Assembly: GCA_026415315.1 (NCBI GenBank)
Contig: JAOAHI010000015.1
Coordinates: 1 to 48,256 of the forward strand
Direction of reading: 5' to 3'
Source of the DNA: Methylohalobius sp.
GTDB lineage: Bacteria; Pseudomonadota; Gammaproteobacteria; Methylococcales; Methylothermaceae
Length of the DNA stretch: 48,256 nt
Shown: piece after piece, positions 1 to 10,547 of the stretch
Layout: every line of letters starts with the position of its first letter
Numbering within the stretch: position 1 is the stretch's first letter
Notes under the pieces: generated by a model
The model's database searches: none
The model's input: only the letters and a program-made list of their open reading frames with translations
What the model was told of the DNA's origin: nothing
Position numbers and translations under genes: made by a program

Positions 1-49
1 AAACTCTCCAATAAGCGGGCCTTGGAACTGTTGGCGTAAAAGGAGATAA

Positions 50-220
50 TCCCATGCCCAGCAGGCGCTGGCCATTTTGGAAGAAGCTCTAGGTTCCGAT
101 CACCCCAACGTGGCGACGGTTTTGGAGAATCTGGCGGAGCTTTACAAAACCCAAGGTCAGGACGATAAAGCCGCGTCTTTGTGGCAACGCGCCCAGAAGA
201 TACGCGCCCTTTCGCGTTAA
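50..220 (+). pseudogene. 3' remnant of a TPR-repeat protein gene
   Basis: The frame encodes about 56 residues ending ...WQRAQKIRALSR, with the spacing of a kinesin-light-chain type TPR (ALAILEEALG...HPNVATVLENLAELY...). A stop codon at 47-49 closes the same frame just upstream, and no start codon with a ribosome binding site is present. A second frame ending at 39 (..NKRALELLA) may be the preceding part after a frameshift. I read it as the decayed or edge-truncated end of a TPR gene. It is unrelated to nitrogen fixation as far as can be seen. Confidence 0.5.
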
Positions 221-278
221 CCAAGCCGCCTTGCACGTAAGGGCAGTAGTTTCCCAGCGTGCTGTGTTCTACAAACGA

Positions 279-1487
279 TCATAATTGTGCAAACCGCTCC
301 TTTCCTAAATAAGCCAACAGCATTCCACCGATAAGTCCTGAGAGGTAACCATAGGGGAGCGTCACAGCAGCAAGCCCCACCAGAATCGCCAGGGTGAAAT
401 CTGCCCTAGATTCTGCTAGATCTGTTAAGAACCTTATGAGCGTCAATCCCTCAAAAAGCAGAATGACGCCAAGGATTGGTTTGGGAAAAAGCTGGATCAC
501 CGTGCTAAATCCTGAGCTGAGAAATAATCCCGAAAGTAAGTAAAGCAAGCCTATAAAGATTACCGATCCTCCGGTTCTAGCCCCAAAGGCATAATGACCT
601 GCGATTCCACCAGATCCGTGACAAGTGGGGACGCCACCAAAAAATGGATTGATTAGATTCATGGCGGCATAGGTAAATGCGATTTTGCGAATCGTGATCG
701 GTTTGTTGGGAAATAAATCTTTAATGATTCGCCGTGTAGCCAGGAGCGAATTGCCTAAAGACAATGGGATTTGCGGAAGAGCGAGTACGATCAGGCCGGT
801 CAAAATATCCTCTTTTTGAGGAACAGTAAATTGAGGAAGGTGGAATTCAACTGCTCCTGTCCACAACAGAGCATCGGCTTTAAATACTAGTCCGTAAGCC
901 GCTCCTAAAAGGAGAAGAATCGGAGCTGGCGGAATGCGCCGGTTCCCAAGTAGCACAATAGTAATAAGGAAGCCTGCCGCGGCAAGACCGAATCCAAACC
1001 CGCTGTCGGAAGGGACATATTCTTTAAGTGCCAGCAAGGATAGTTGAAGACCTAACCCAAACTGAACGCCGCGAATCACTGCTTTGGGAACAATCCTCCC
1101 AAACCAGTCAATGAACCCAGTCAGGACCAAGATAAGCATGAGAACTCCGATGGCCAATCCACCACCGTAAAGAACGTTGCTCGTCAGATGTTGCGTGATG
1201 ACGATCACAGCCATCGCCTTGAGCGGCTGAACGGGCATGGGCAGCCGATAAACGAGCCCGGTGGTGATTTGCATCAGGCCAAACATCACAAGAACGCTCG
1301 CCGCATCGAGTCCAGCTACTATGATCATGCTGGCGAGCAGAGGAAAAACCGTACCGATATCACCAAAGGCCCCGGACAACTCGTTACGATCAAAGCGGAT
1401 GGCTCCCTCATGCACCGGCAGTAGGGGGACGGCGCGCTGTGCCCCTACATTTTGCGATAGGACTTGAAATTTGGGTCTTACACTCAT
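279..1487 (-). CDS. MOT1-type molybdate (SulP-related) permease
   Basis: Integral membrane protein of about 402 residues with around ten hydrophobic segments. Two blocks match the MOT1 group of molybdate transporters: FDRNELSGAFGDIGTVFPLL near the N-terminus and PTCHGSGGIAGHYAFGARTG around residue 290. Role inferred: Mo uptake for FeMo-co and the Mop store. I chose the ATG at 1487 because GGAGAG lies about ten bases upstream; an ATG 11 codons earlier (1520) has no visible Shine-Dalgarno. The gene follows the pseudo-receiver gene in the same direction after a 121-bp gap, so it probably shares that gene's NifA-dependent promoter. Sulfate or another oxyanion remains possible as substrate; the nif context favours molybdate. 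Confidence 0.85.
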   Translation of the reverse strand: MSVRPKFQVLSQNVGAQRAVPLLPVHEGAIRFDRNELSGAFGDIGTVFPLLASMIIVAGLDAASVLVMFGLMQITTGLVYRLPMPVQPLKAMAVIVITQHLTSNVLYGGGLAIGVLMLILVLTGFIDWFGRIVPKAVIRGVQFGLGLQLSLLALKEYVPSDSGFGFGLAAAGFLITIVLLGNRRIPPAPILLLLGAAYGLVFKADALLWTGAVEFHLPQFTVPQKEDILTGLIVLALPQIPLSLGNSLLATRRIIKDLFPNKPITIRKIAFTYAAMNLINPFFGGVPTCHGSGGIAGHYAFGARTGGSVIFIGLLYLLSGLFLSSGFSTVIQLFPKPILGVILLFEGLTLIRFLTDLAESRADFTLAILVGLAAVTLPYGYLSGLIGGMLLAYLGKERFAQL

Positions 1488-1608
1488 GGCTGAAACTCTC
1501 CGAAAACAGCCTAAGGACATACGTTTCTAGCAGGAACACAGAGGGCGAACATTCCCTTTCTCATCGTTTTGGGCAGTAGCCTTTCCCTCGCGGATAACTC
1601 CTGCTTAC

Positions 1609-2040
1609 TTATAAAATCACAGGCAAGACCGGAATGCCGGGATTGGCCCGACGGCCTAAGAGCAGATCGACCTTGCGGCGGGTTTTTTCAATGGTCAAAG
1701 GCGTGTGCAGTACGCCGTCAGCTCCAGCTTGCAAACACTCTTGGACCAAGGGATCGGCAGCTGAATCTGCCACCAGCACAAGCTTAAGCGGCCCCAGTCG
1801 GGAGCGAATCTCGGTCACGACAGTGTTGCCCTGGGCTTTTGCGACCCCAAGCCCGAGCAGTAACAGGTCGGGTTTGAAGCGCTCGGCCTTAGCATAGGCA
1901 GCGGCGAGGTTTGAGAAGGTGTGGGTTTCGATCTCATCACAGAGCATGATCTCGAGCGCAGTGCGCGTGACTTCGTCTTCTTCCACCACAAACACCCGCC
2001 GGCTATCTACCGCTTTGGCGCTGTCTACTCCAATCTGCAT
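1609..2040 (-). CDS. Degenerate response-regulator receiver (pseudo-receiver), NifA-controlled
   Basis: A 143-residue protein with a single CheY-like fold. The acidic pair is kept (VFVVEEDE), and PDLLLLGLG aligns with the PDLVLLDL strand of CheY, but the phospho-accepting Asp is Gly (about residue 63). The usual Thr/Ser is Ala, and the Lys of the KP motif is Thr (HTPL). It therefore cannot be phosphorylated in the normal way and may act as a binding or adaptor domain. The start at 2040 is preferred over the ATG at 2067: GAGG precedes it, and the sigma-54 promoter at 2083-2098 predicts a transcript start near 2072, which leaves only four bases before 2067. It is divergent from nifH and upstream of the permease. 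Function unknown. Confidence 0.75.
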   Translation of the reverse strand: MQIGVDSAKAVDSRRVFVVEEDEVTRTALEIMLCDEIETHTFSNLAAAYAKAERFKPDLLLLGLGVAKAQGNTVVTEIRSRLGPLKLVLVADSAADPLVQECLQAGADGVLHTPLTIEKTRRKVDLLLGRRANPGIPVLPVIL

Positions 2041-2082
2041 AAGGTCCTCGCCTGAGTCTCTTGCCATGCTCTTCTAAAGCTA

Positions 2083-2098
2083 AGCAAACTCCGTTCCA
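2083..2098 (-). promoter_or_regulatory. Sigma-54 promoter for pseudo-receiver/permease operon
   Basis: On the minus strand the sequence reads TGGAAC-N5-TTGCT, one mismatch from the -24/-12 consensus TGGCAC-N5-TTGCW with exact spacing. The predicted start point is about 2072, giving a 31-base leader before the ATG at 2040. The two NifA sites at 2133 and 2162 lie upstream of it as well as of the nifH promoter. Confidence 0.65.
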
Positions 2099-2132
2099 CT
2101 CTCATCCGACCAGCATGATCCTTGTTTCGGCT

Positions 2133-2148
2133 TGTCCCGTTTGCGACA
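2133..2148 (+). promoter_or_regulatory. NifA upstream activator site 1 (nifH side)
   Basis: TGTCCCGTTTGCGACA is a perfect TGT-N10-ACA NifA box. It lies 97 bp upstream of the nifH -24 element and 35 bp from the divergent sigma-54 element. Confidence 0.9.
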
Positions 2149-2161
2149 AATTGGCTGCTTT

Positions 2162-2177
2162 TGTCTTGTTTGCAACA
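2162..2177 (+). promoter_or_regulatory. NifA upstream activator site 2 (nifH side)
   Basis: TGTCTTGTTTGCAACA is a second perfect TGT-N10-ACA box, 29 bp (about three helical turns) from the first. It also shares the right half TTTGCNACA. Confidence 0.9.
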
Positions 2178-2213
2178 GAGCTTGTAGCCGGCTTCGCGAA
2201 TGGATGATAGTTA

Positions 2214-2226
2214 AATCAATCAGTTA
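2214..2226 (+). promoter_or_regulatory. IHF binding site between NifA boxes and nifH promoter
   Basis: AATCAATCAGTTA fits WATCAA-N4-TTR exactly. It lies between the activator sites and the sigma-54 element, where IHF bends DNA in other nifH promoters. The assignment rests on consensus and position. Confidence 0.6.
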
Positions 2227-2244
2227 TATATGAATGTCAGGTAT

Positions 2245-2260
2245 TGGCACAGCAATTGCT
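2245..2260 (+). promoter_or_regulatory. Sigma-54 promoter of nifHDK operon
   Basis: TGGCACAGCAATTGCT is a perfect -24/-12 element (TGGCAC-N5-TTGCT). Predicted transcript start is about 2271, giving a leader of about 103 bases before nifH. This is much longer than the 27-32 base leaders at most other sigma-54 promoters in the window. Confidence 0.95.
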
Positions 2261-2346
2261 GGATTGGCATCGAACAGTATTTTCGGCAAGCAAAAAAACA
2301 TAACGAGAAACCTAGATTTGGCGGAATACTGGAGGAATCCTGCTAG

Positions 2347-3255
<909 letters not shown>

Positions 3256-3273
3256 ATCCTTAAGGAGAGTGCC

Positions 3274-4728
3274 ATGAGCCTGACGGTAGAACAGATCAAG
3301 CAGAGAAATCAGGAACTCATAACCGAGGTCCTCAAAGCCTACCCTGAAAAGACCGCCAAGAAACGCGCCAAGCACTTGGGCGTCTATGAAGAGGGCAAAC
3401 CCGACTGTGGGGTCAAGTCTAACATCAAATCGATCCCGGGAGTCATGACCATCCGCGGCTGCGCGTACGCTGGCTCGTTCGGAGTGGTGTGGAACCCGGT
3501 CAAAAACATGATCCACTTAAGCCATGGACCGGTCGGCTGCGGCCGTTACAACCGCGGTGGAAGGCGCAACTATTACATCGGCACCACCGGGGTGGATACC
3601 TTCACCACCATGCATTTCACCTCTGATTTCCAGGAACGCGACATCGTCTTCGGCGGGGATAAGAAACTCGCCAAGATCATCGACGAGATGGAGATGCTGT
3701 TTCCCTTAAGCCAAGGCGTCACCATCCAGTCGGAGTGCCCGATCGGCCTGATCGGCGATGACATCGAGGCGGTCGCCAAAAAGAAAGCCAAGGAGATCGG
3801 TAAAACTGTGGTGCCGGTACGCTGCGAAGGCTTCCGCGGGGTATCGCAGTCGCTTGGTCACCACATCGCCAACGATTCGATCCGCGACTGGGTGCTAGAC
3901 CCTTCCGCGTCCAAGCCTATGGACATTCAAAGTACCCCTTACGACGTCGCAATCATCGGCGATTATAACATTGGCGGCGATGCTTGGGCCTCGCGCATCT
4001 TGCTCGAGGAAATGGGTCTTAGAGTTATCGCTCAGTGGTCGGGCGACGGCACCTTGGCTGAGCTGGAGCGCACTTCCAAAGCCAAGCTCAACATCATCCA
4101 TTGCTATCGCTCGATGAACTACATCGTGCGCCATATGGAAGAAAAGTACGGCATCCCATGGGTGGAGTACAACTTCTTCGGACCCACCAAAATCGCCGAA
4201 TCCTTGCGCAAGATCGCTAGCTTCTTTGATGCCAAAATCCAAGAGGGCGCAGAGAGAGTGATCGCCAAGTACGAACCGGTAGCCAAAGCGGTAATCGACA
4301 AGTACCGGCCGCGCCTGGAAGGTAAAAAGGTCATGATCTTCGTGGGAGGCCTTCGTCCACGCCACGTGATCCCGGCCTTTGAGGATTTAGGGATGGAGTG
4401 CATCGCCACCGGCTACGAGTTCGCCCACAACGACGACTATCAGCGCACCACGCACTACGTCAAGGATGGCACGCTCATCTACGACGATGTTACCGGCTAC
4501 GAGTTTGAGAAATTCGCCGAGAAACTCATGCCGGACCTAGTCGCTTCGGGAATCAAGGAAAAATATATCTTCCAGAAGATGGGGCTGCCGTTCCGCCAGA
4601 TGCATTCTTGGGATTACTCGGGGCCTTACCATGGCTACGACGGCTTTGCCGTGTTTGCCCGCGACATGGATCTGGCGATCAATAACCCAGTCTGGAACAT
4701 GACTAAAGCCCCGTGGCAGACAGCCTAG
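3274..4728 (+). CDS. nifD: Nitrogenase MoFe protein alpha chain
   Basis: Catalytic subunit that holds FeMo-co and half of the P-cluster. It has 484 residues. P-cluster ligands Cys63, Cys89 (GPVGCG) and Cys155 ([11 protein letters not shown]) are present. The FeMo-co ligands are Cys277 ([11 protein letters not shown]) and the His in [13 protein letters not shown] near the C-terminus. The GHHIAND segment carries the active-site His at 196. The sequence after the Cys ligands matches Mo-type NifD rather than VnfD or AnfD. AAGGAGAG precedes the ATG. The gene ends in TAG, which shows that TAG is a normal stop codon here. A strong hairpin follows before nifK. Confidence 0.99.
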   Translation: MSLTVEQIKQRNQELITEVLKAYPEKTAKKRAKHLGVYEEGKPDCGVKSNIKSIPGVMTIRGCAYAGSFGVVWNPVKNMIHLSHGPVGCGRYNRGGRRNYYIGTTGVDTFTTMHFTSDFQERDIVFGGDKKLAKIIDEMEMLFPLSQGVTIQSECPIGLIGDDIEAVAKKKAKEIGKTVVPVRCEGFRGVSQSLGHHIANDSIRDWVLDPSASKPMDIQSTPYDVAIIGDYNIGGDAWASRILLEEMGLRVIAQWSGDGTLAELERTSKAKLNIIHCYRSMNYIVRHMEEKYGIPWVEYNFFGPTKIAESLRKIASFFDAKIQEGAERVIAKYEPVAKAVIDKYRPRLEGKKVMIFVGGLRPRHVIPAFEDLGMECIATGYEFAHNDDYQRTTHYVKDGTLIYDDVTGYEFEKFAEKLMPDLVASGIKEKYIFQKMGLPFRQMHSWDYSGPYHGYDGFAVFARDMDLAINNPVWNMTKAPWQTA

Positions 4729-4745
4729 AGCGGCGTGTTAATCAA

Positions 4746-4779
4746 GGATCGGACTCGGGCAAGCGTCCGGGTCCGGTCC
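4746..4779 (+). other. Long stem-loop between nifD and nifK
   Basis: Bases 4746-4758 pair with 4767-4779 in a 13-bp stem (11 Watson-Crick, 2 G-U pairs) around an 8-base loop. No U-run follows, so it is not a typical terminator. It occupies most of the 77-base gap and ends 26 bases before the nifK start. Likely a transcript processing, stability or partial attenuation element. Confidence 0.6.
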
Positions 4780-4805
4780 AAACTGACCATCTCAAGGAGA
4801 CCACC

Positions 4806-6389
4806 ATGACCCAGCATACGCAAAACCCAACTCCTCAGAACCCGGATCAGGTTCTAGACCACCTGAATCTGTTCCGCCATCCGGATTATGTCACGCTGTT
4901 TAAAAATAAACGCTGCGAATTCGAGCGGGCGGCGCCCGATGAAAAAGTTGAGGAGATCCGCGAATGGACCAAGACTTGGGACTACCGCGAAAAAAACCTT
5001 TCACGCGAGGCGCTGGCGATCAACCCAGATAAAGCGTGCCAGCCAACCGGAGCGATCATGGCAGCGGTGGGGTTCGAAGGCACTTTGCCATTCGTACACG
5101 GCTCGCAAGGATGCGTGGCCTATTACCGCACTTATTTCAACCGCCACTTCAAGGAACCCAGCTCGGTTGTATCCACCTCCATGACCGAGGATGCAGCGGT
5201 CTTCGGCGGTTTGAACAACCTAGTCGACGGGCTGGCCAACGCCTATAACCTTTACCAGCCGAAGATGATCGCGGTGCTCACTACTTGTATGGCCGAAGTG
5301 ATCGGCGACGATTTGAACGCCTTCATCAAAGTGGCTAAGGACAAAGGCTCGGTACCGCACGATTTCAACACCCCCTTCGCCCACACCCCGGCTTTCGTAG
5401 GCAGCCACATCACTGGCTACGACAACATGATGAAGGGGATCCTCTCCTATTTCTGGGATGGCAAAGCTGGCACTGTCCCTCCCTTGGAACGCAAGCCGAC
5501 CGAAACCATCAACTTCATCGGCGGTTTTGACGGCTATGTGGTCGGGAACCTGCGGGAAATCAAACGCATTTTCTCGCTATTTGGAGCTGAGGCGATCATT
5601 CTCTCGGACAGTTCCGAGGTATGGGACACTCCCACCGATGGCCAGTTCCGTATGTACGACGGTGGTACTACGGTGGCCGAAACCGAGGCAGCGCTCAACT
5701 CCAAGGCCACTTTAGTGATGCAGGAGTTCGGCACCGAAAAAACGCGCGAGTACCTTATGGAAAAAGGCCAGGAAGTGATCAGCTTCAACTATCCGATCGG
5801 GGTAAGCGCCACCGACGAGTTTCTGATGGCGATCTCCCGCCTCACTGGCAAGCCTATCCCCAAGGAACTGGAAAAAGAGCGCGGCAGGCTGGTGGACGCC
5901 ATCGCTGACTCGGTAGCCCACATCCATGGCAAAAAGTTCGCTTTGAGCGCTGATCCGTCCATGGCCTATGGCTTGACGCGCTTCCTGTTAGAACTTGGCG
6001 CCCAACCGCTGCACATTATGGCCACCAACGGCAATAAGGAATGGGAAGCGAAAATGAAGGCGCTTTTGGATTCCTCACCTTTCGGTCAAGGTTGCCACGT
6101 TTGGGCTGGCAAGGATCTTTGGCACATGCGCTCTTTCCTGTTCACCGAGCCGGTGGATTTTCTGATCGGCAACTGCTACTGCAAGTATTTGGAGCGTGAT
6201 ACCGGGACACCTCTGATCCGAATTGGCTTTCCGATCTTCGACCGTCACCACCATCACCGTTTCCCCACGTGGGGGTACCAGGGTGGCCTCAACGTCTTGG
6301 TGCGGATCTTAGACAAAATCTTCGACGAGATGGACCGCAATACCATTGGGATAGCCACTTCTGACTACAGTTTTGATCTCATCCGCTAA
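4806..6389 (+). CDS. nifK: Nitrogenase MoFe protein beta chain
   Basis: Beta subunit of dinitrogenase, contributing the other P-cluster ligands. It has 527 residues from the ATG at 4806, which has AAGGAG eight bases upstream. The open frame extends back into nifD, but that extension has no ribosome binding site. Ligands Cys78 (KACQPTGA), Cys103 ([10 protein letters not shown]) and Cys161 ([12 protein letters not shown]) are visible. The N-terminal extension before residue 70 is the kind typical of Mo-type NifK. The gene is separated from nifD by the stem-loop and followed 11 bp later by nifE, so the core enzyme and the FeMo-co scaffold genes form one unit. Confidence 0.98.
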   Translation: MTQHTQNPTPQNPDQVLDHLNLFRHPDYVTLFKNKRCEFERAAPDEKVEEIREWTKTWDYREKNLSREALAINPDKACQPTGAIMAAVGFEGTLPFVHGSQGCVAYYRTYFNRHFKEPSSVVSTSMTEDAAVFGGLNNLVDGLANAYNLYQPKMIAVLTTCMAEVIGDDLNAFIKVAKDKGSVPHDFNTPFAHTPAFVGSHITGYDNMMKGILSYFWDGKAGTVPPLERKPTETINFIGGFDGYVVGNLREIKRIFSLFGAEAIILSDSSEVWDTPTDGQFRMYDGGTTVAETEAALNSKATLVMQEFGTEKTREYLMEKGQEVISFNYPIGVSATDEFLMAISRLTGKPIPKELEKERGRLVDAIADSVAHIHGKKFALSADPSMAYGLTRFLLELGAQPLHIMATNGNKEWEAKMKALLDSSPFGQGCHVWAGKDLWHMRSFLFTEPVDFLIGNCYCKYLERDTGTPLIRIGFPIFDRHHHHRFPTWGYQGGLNVLVRILDKIFDEMDRNTIGIATSDYSFDLIR

Positions 6390-6400
6390 CAGGGGGCAGT

Positions 6401-7789
6401 ATGGGTTTGGCCGATAAGGTCCAGGAAGTCTTTCACGAGCCGGGCTGTGCCAAAAATCTGGGCAAATCAGAGAAAGAGCGGAAAAAAGGTTGTAGCAAGC
6501 AGCTCACGCCTGGGGCGGCGGCCGGCGGCTGCGCCTTTGACGGGGCCAAGATCGTTCTTCAACCGATTACCGACGTAGCGCACCTGGTGCACGGCCCAAT
6601 CGCTTGTGAGGGCAACTCCTGGGACAACCGCGGGGCTAAATCTTCCGGCCCGCTCCTTTACCGCACCGGCTTCACCACCGACCTCCATGAGACCGACGTC
6701 ATCTTCGGCGGGGAAAAACGCTTGTATCAGGCGATCAAGGAGACGATCGCCAAGTACAACCCGGAGGCGGTGTTCGTGTATCAAACCTGCGTGCCGGCGA
6801 TGACCGGCGACGACTTAGAGGCGGTGTGCAAAGCCGCCGCCCAAAAATTCGGCAAACCCATCATACCGGTGAATTCGCCCGGTTTTGTGGGGAGTAAGAA
6901 CCTGGGCAACAAGCTCGCCGGCGAAGCGCTTCTCGACTACGTCATCGGCACCCAAGAACCGGAATTCACCACTCCCTACGATATCAACCTAATCGGAGAA
7001 TACAACCTGGCCGGCGAGCTGTGGCAAGTCAAACCCTTGTTCGACGAGCTCGGTATCCGCATTCTGGCCTGTATCTCCGGCGATGCCCGCTACCGCGAAA
7101 TAGCCTCTTCCCACCGCGCAAAGGCGGCTATGCTGGTATGCTCCAAAGCCATGATCAATGTCGCGCGCAAGATGCAAGAGCGCTACGGCATTCCTTTCTT
7201 TGAGGGCTCTTTCTACGGGATCTCCGACACCAGCTTCGCCTTGCGGGAAATTGCCAGGTTGCTTATCGAGCGCGGGGCGCCGGAAGAACTAAAGACGCGC
7301 ACGGAAGCGTTGATCGCGCGTGAAGAGGCGCGCGCTTGGGCGAGGATAGAGCGCTTTCGGCCCTACCTTTCGGGCAAAAAAGCCTTGCTGGTCACCGGTG
7401 GGGTGAAATCCTGGTCGGTGGTCTCTGCCCTGCAGGAGGCCGGCATGATCGTCGTGGGCACCAGCGTCAAGAAGTCTACCGCTGAGGATAAGGAGAGGAT
7501 AAAGCAGCTTATGGGCGAGGATGCTCACATGTTTGAGGACTTAAAGCCCAAGGAGATCTATCGCATGCTGGTGGACGCCAAGGCGGATATCCTGCTTTCT
7601 GGGGGAAGGAGTCAATTTGTTGCCTTAAAGGCCAAGGTGCCTTGGCTCGACATCAACCAGGAACGCCACCACGCCTATGCTGGCTACGAGGGCATGGTGG
7701 AACTGGTCAAGGAAATCGCCAAGGCTATTTCCAGCCCAATCTGGTCGCAAGTGCGCCGACCTGCGCCCTGGGAGATAGGCAGTGGCTGA
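6401..7789 (+). CDS. nifE: FeMo-co scaffold subunit NifE
   Basis: NifE forms the NifE2N2 scaffold on which the NifB-derived cluster is converted to FeMo-co by adding Mo and homocitrate. The protein has 462 residues and is homologous to NifD. It keeps Cys44 ([10 protein letters not shown]), Cys69 ([11 protein letters not shown]) and the Cys in [12 protein letters not shown]. It also has the typical NifE N-terminal cysteines (EPGCAKN and KKGCSKQ). It overlaps nifN by 8 bp, suggesting translational coupling. Confidence 0.97.
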   Translation: MGLADKVQEVFHEPGCAKNLGKSEKERKKGCSKQLTPGAAAGGCAFDGAKIVLQPITDVAHLVHGPIACEGNSWDNRGAKSSGPLLYRTGFTTDLHETDVIFGGEKRLYQAIKETIAKYNPEAVFVYQTCVPAMTGDDLEAVCKAAAQKFGKPIIPVNSPGFVGSKNLGNKLAGEALLDYVIGTQEPEFTTPYDINLIGEYNLAGELWQVKPLFDELGIRILACISGDARYREIASSHRAKAAMLVCSKAMINVARKMQERYGIPFFEGSFYGISDTSFALREIARLLIERGAPEELKTRTEALIAREEARAWARIERFRPYLSGKKALLVTGGVKSWSVVSALQEAGMIVVGTSVKKSTAEDKERIKQLMGEDAHMFEDLKPKEIYRMLVDAKADILLSGGRSQFVALKAKVPWLDINQERHHAYAGYEGMVELVKEIAKAISSPIWSQVRRPAPWEIGSG

Positions 7790-9131
7790 AGTCGTCTCCT
7801 CGCAAAAAGCTTGCATGGTTAACCCCTTGAAAATGAGCCAACCGTTAGGGGCGGCGCTGGCGTTCTTGGGTATGGCCGACGCTATGCCGCTGTTTCACGG
7901 TTCGCAAGGCTGCACCTCTTTTGGCTTGGTTCTTTTGGTGCGCCATTTTCGCGAGGCGATTCCGCTGCAGACTACAGCGATGAATGAAGTCGCTACCGTC
8001 CTGGGAGGGCTTGAAAACCTAGAACAGGCTCTGGTCAACCTCAAGCAGCGGGCCAACCCCGCGTTGATCGGAGTCTGCTCAACCGGGGTCACGGAGATTA
8101 AAGGTGACGATGTGGAAGGGTACCTCAAGCTGATCTTGAATCGCCATCCAGAGCTTGCTGAGACCCAAATCGTGTACGTCTCGACTCCGGATTTCAAAGG
8201 CGCTTTCCAGGATGGATGGAGTCGGGCGGTTACCAAGCTACTGGAACAGCTGGCCGAACCGGGGAGGTGCATACCTAATCAGGTCAACCTGCTGCCGGGT
8301 TGCCACCTGACGCCGGGAGATGTCGAAGAGCTACGCGAGATTATCGAAGCGTTCGGCCTCAAAGCTCTGGTTATCCCAGATCTCTCCGGCTCCCTGGATG
8401 GGCACGTGCCCAAGATGGAGGAGTTCAAACCTACTACCCTAGGCGGCACCACACTAGGGGAAATCCGCGCCTCGGGCTGTTCAATTTTAACACTGGCGGT
8501 AGGTGAGCAGATGCGGCCAGCGGCTGAGGCGCTCAAGGCCAAAACCGGCGTGCCTTATGTGTTGTTTGACCGGCTTACCGGTTTGATTCCCAACGACGAA
8601 TTCACCCAATGTCTTTCTGAGGTGAGCAAAATGCCTGTGCCTGCCAAATACCAAAGACAGCGCTCCCAGTTGGTCGATGCTATGCTTGACGGCCACTTCT
8701 ATTTCGGCGGCAAGCGCGTTGCTATAGGCGCTGAGCCCGATCTGCTATGGGCCATTGGCATGTTCTTATCTGAAATGGGAGCCGACATCGGCCGTGCTGT
8801 TACCACCACCTACTCGCCAGTGCTGGAAAAGCTTCCGGTCGAGGAAGTTGTGATCGGCGACTTGGAGGATTTGGAAGCTGGAGCCGTAGGCTGCGATCTT
8901 CTGCTCACCCATTCCCACGGCCGCCAGGCGGCCGCGCGCCTAGGGATTCCGCTGTTCCGTTTGGGGCTGCCGATGTTTGATCGCCTAGGAGCGGCCCATC
9001 AGCTCAGCGTCGGTTACCGGGGTACGCGCGATTTGATCTTTGCGCTCGGCAACCTGTTCCTTGAGCACAGCTGCGAACCTACTCCTGAAACTTGGAGGCA
9101 CCATGTCGGCGCGCAGACTGAGGCTGGTTAA
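7782..9131 (+). CDS. nifN: FeMo-co scaffold subunit NifN
   Basis: Partner of NifE in the cofactor scaffold, homologous to NifK. It has 449 residues. The [20 protein letters not shown] block, [11 protein letters not shown] and [12 protein letters not shown] carry the NifN-type cysteine pattern. The start overlaps nifE; the end overlaps the nifX start by 29 bp. All ten genes from nifH to nifQ point the same way with gaps of at most 77 bp. Confidence 0.96.
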   Translation: MAEVVSSQKACMVNPLKMSQPLGAALAFLGMADAMPLFHGSQGCTSFGLVLLVRHFREAIPLQTTAMNEVATVLGGLENLEQALVNLKQRANPALIGVCSTGVTEIKGDDVEGYLKLILNRHPELAETQIVYVSTPDFKGAFQDGWSRAVTKLLEQLAEPGRCIPNQVNLLPGCHLTPGDVEELREIIEAFGLKALVIPDLSGSLDGHVPKMEEFKPTTLGGTTLGEIRASGCSILTLAVGEQMRPAAEALKAKTGVPYVLFDRLTGLIPNDEFTQCLSEVSKMPVPAKYQRQRSQLVDAMLDGHFYFGGKRVAIGAEPDLLWAIGMFLSEMGADIGRAVTTTYSPVLEKLPVEEVVIGDLEDLEAGAVGCDLLLTHSHGRQAAARLGIPLFRLGLPMFDRLGAAHQLSVGYRGTRDLIFALGNLFLEHSCEPTPETWRHHVGAQTEAG

Positions 9132-9585
9132 TTCGGATGATCAATTTGCAATTTTGGGAGGGAGCATGAAAGTCGCTTTTGCCACTCAAGATTTAAAACG
9201 GGTCGATGCTCATTTCGGCTGGGCCAAAAACATTGCGATCTACGAGGTGTCGCAAGAAGGCTATCGCTTTCTGGAAGCGATCCAGTTCGAAGGCGAGCTT
9301 AAGGAAGACGGCGATGAGGACAAACTAGCCCCTAAGCTCGAAGCTATTTGTGACTGCGCCATCCTATATGTGGCTGCGATTGGCGGTTCGGGAGCAGCGC
9401 GGGTGATAGCCAAAGGCATTCATCCGATCAAGGTCCAGCAGCCTGAGCCGATTGTGGAACTTTTGGACAAACTGCAGAGGGTCTTGCAGGGCACTCCGCC
9501 CCCTTGGCTGCGCAAAGTCCTGGCCAGGGAGGGTAAAGGACGGGAGCGAACGTTCGAAGATTTCGAGGAGGTAGAACATGGTTGA
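9103..9585 (+). CDS. nifX: FeMo-co carrier protein NifX
   Basis: Small protein that binds NifB-co or FeMo-co intermediates and passes them to or holds them near NifEN. It has 160 residues; the NifX/NifB C-terminal type domain starts at [20 protein letters not shown] and runs to about residue 130. The ATG at 9103 is chosen because TTGGAGGCACC precedes it, although the frame stays open upstream inside nifN. The short N-terminal extension ([13 protein letters not shown]) is usual for NifX from nifENX operons. It overlaps the next gene by 8 bp. Confidence 0.94.
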   Translation: MSARRLRLVNSDDQFAILGGSMKVAFATQDLKRVDAHFGWAKNIAIYEVSQEGYRFLEAIQFEGELKEDGDEDKLAPKLEAICDCAILYVAAIGGSGAARVIAKGIHPIKVQQPEPIVELLDKLQRVLQGTPPPWLRKVLAREGKGRERTFEDFEEVEHG

Positions 9586-10054
9586 AGCGGGCACGGTGCA
9601 GGAAGGGGTATCTTCCCTTACAAATTCGGTGTTTTTCCAAGAATTGGTCAAACAATGGCGGGCGCAGGACGCTTACGGGGCGTGGGACAGAAAGAGCGAT
9701 GTGCAGTTGCTTGAGCCTTACGTCCTCGATAAGGCCAAGCGCCAGGCGATCCCCATCGTCGGCGACCCCGACCCGGACACCCTATGGCGAGTGGAGCTTT
9801 TCTACAACGCTGTGGCATTGGCTATTGAGCGGGCAACCGGGGTGATAGTGACCCCAATGATGAAGATGCATCACGAGGGCTTTGGCCGGGTAGTTCTGAT
9901 CGCTGGCCGGCTGGTGGTAGTGAACAAGCAACTGCGTGACGTTCACCGCTTTGGTTTCCCCAGCCTGGAGAAACTCGTCGCCGAAGGAGAAAAACAGGTG
10001 GCATTGGGGATAGAAATGATCCACCGCTTTCCTGAAGTAGCTAACTACAGCTGA
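9578..10054 (+). CDS. NifX-associated nitrogen fixation protein (DUF269)
   Basis: This 158-residue protein belongs to the DUF269 family that regularly follows nifX. Recognisable parts are [30 protein letters not shown] and [13 protein letters not shown]. No enzymatic motif is seen. The family has no settled function; its constant position suggests a role in cofactor assembly or nitrogenase maturation. The start overlaps nifX and GAGG precedes it. Confidence 0.93.
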   Translation: MVEAGTVQEGVSSLTNSVFFQELVKQWRAQDAYGAWDRKSDVQLLEPYVLDKAKRQAIPIVGDPDPDTLWRVELFYNAVALAIERATGVIVTPMMKMHHEGFGRVVLIAGRLVVVNKQLRDVHRFGFPSLEKLVAEGEKQVALGIEMIHRFPEVANYS

Positions 10055-10064
10055 AGGAGACAGT

Positions 10065-10256
10065 ATGACCGAAACCGAAGACCTTAAAGCCAGACTGAAA
10101 AAGCTGAGCGCTCAAGCCACCGCCTTAAAAATGGATCTGCACGACCTGGCCGAGGACCTGCCGACCGGCTGGGAGAGGATTTTAGAGGTGGCGGAAAAAA
10201 CTTATCGCGCTTATTCGGAGCTGGAGGCGCTGCGCAAACAACTCGCCGAACCTTAG
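10065..10256 (+). CDS. DUF683 (Rop-like) nif-associated small protein
   Basis: Sixty-three residues that should form a helical hairpin; the family (DUF683/CCE_0567-like) sits between the DUF269 gene and fdxB in many nif clusters. The TALKMDLHDLAEDLPTGWE segment is characteristic. No cofactor ligands other than scattered His are seen. Role unproven. The gene is preceded by AAGGAGACAGT and lies 10 bp after the DUF269 gene. Confidence 0.9.
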   Translation: MTETEDLKARLKKLSAQATALKMDLHDLAEDLPTGWERILEVAEKTYRAYSELEALRKQLAEP

Positions 10257-10265
10257 GAGTCTTTT

Positions 10266-10547
10266 ATGAGCGGATTTAGCGTGACCCTGCCGAGCGGCCG
10301 GGTGTGGATCCCCAAGTTCGTCCAAGCTATCGATCAAAACAAGTGCATAGGCTGCGGTCGCTGCTTCAAGGTCTGTGGCCGGGATGTATTGGCCATGATC
10401 GGCTTGGACGAGGAGGGTCTACCGGTTGAGGAGGGCGAGGACTACGAAAAGCAGGTGATGGCCATTGTCCATCCAGAAAATTGCGTAGGCTGCGAGGCAT
10501 GTGCCAAAATTTGTCCCAAAAAGTGCTACACTCATGCTCCAGCCTAA
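10266..10547 (+). CDS. fdxB: nif-specific ferredoxin III (2[4Fe-4S])
   Basis: Ninety-three residues with two [4Fe-4S] motifs: [11 protein letters not shown] near residue 26 and [15 protein letters not shown] near the C-terminus. This is the FdxB form found directly after DUF683. Probable electron donor for nitrogenase or for FeMo-co assembly; which one cannot be decided here. Its 3' end overlaps nifQ. Confidence 0.94.
   Translation: MSGFSVTLPSGRVWIPKFVQAIDQNKCIGCGRCFKVCGRDVLAMIGLDEEGLPVEEGEDYEKQVMAIVHPENCVGCEACAKICPKKCYTHAPA

Noticed and set aside
3895-4365. Long minus-strand open frames inside nifD (and 2959-3516 inside nifH/nifD)
   Set aside because: They are opposite-strand shadows of strongly conserved nif genes, without their own ribosome binding sites.
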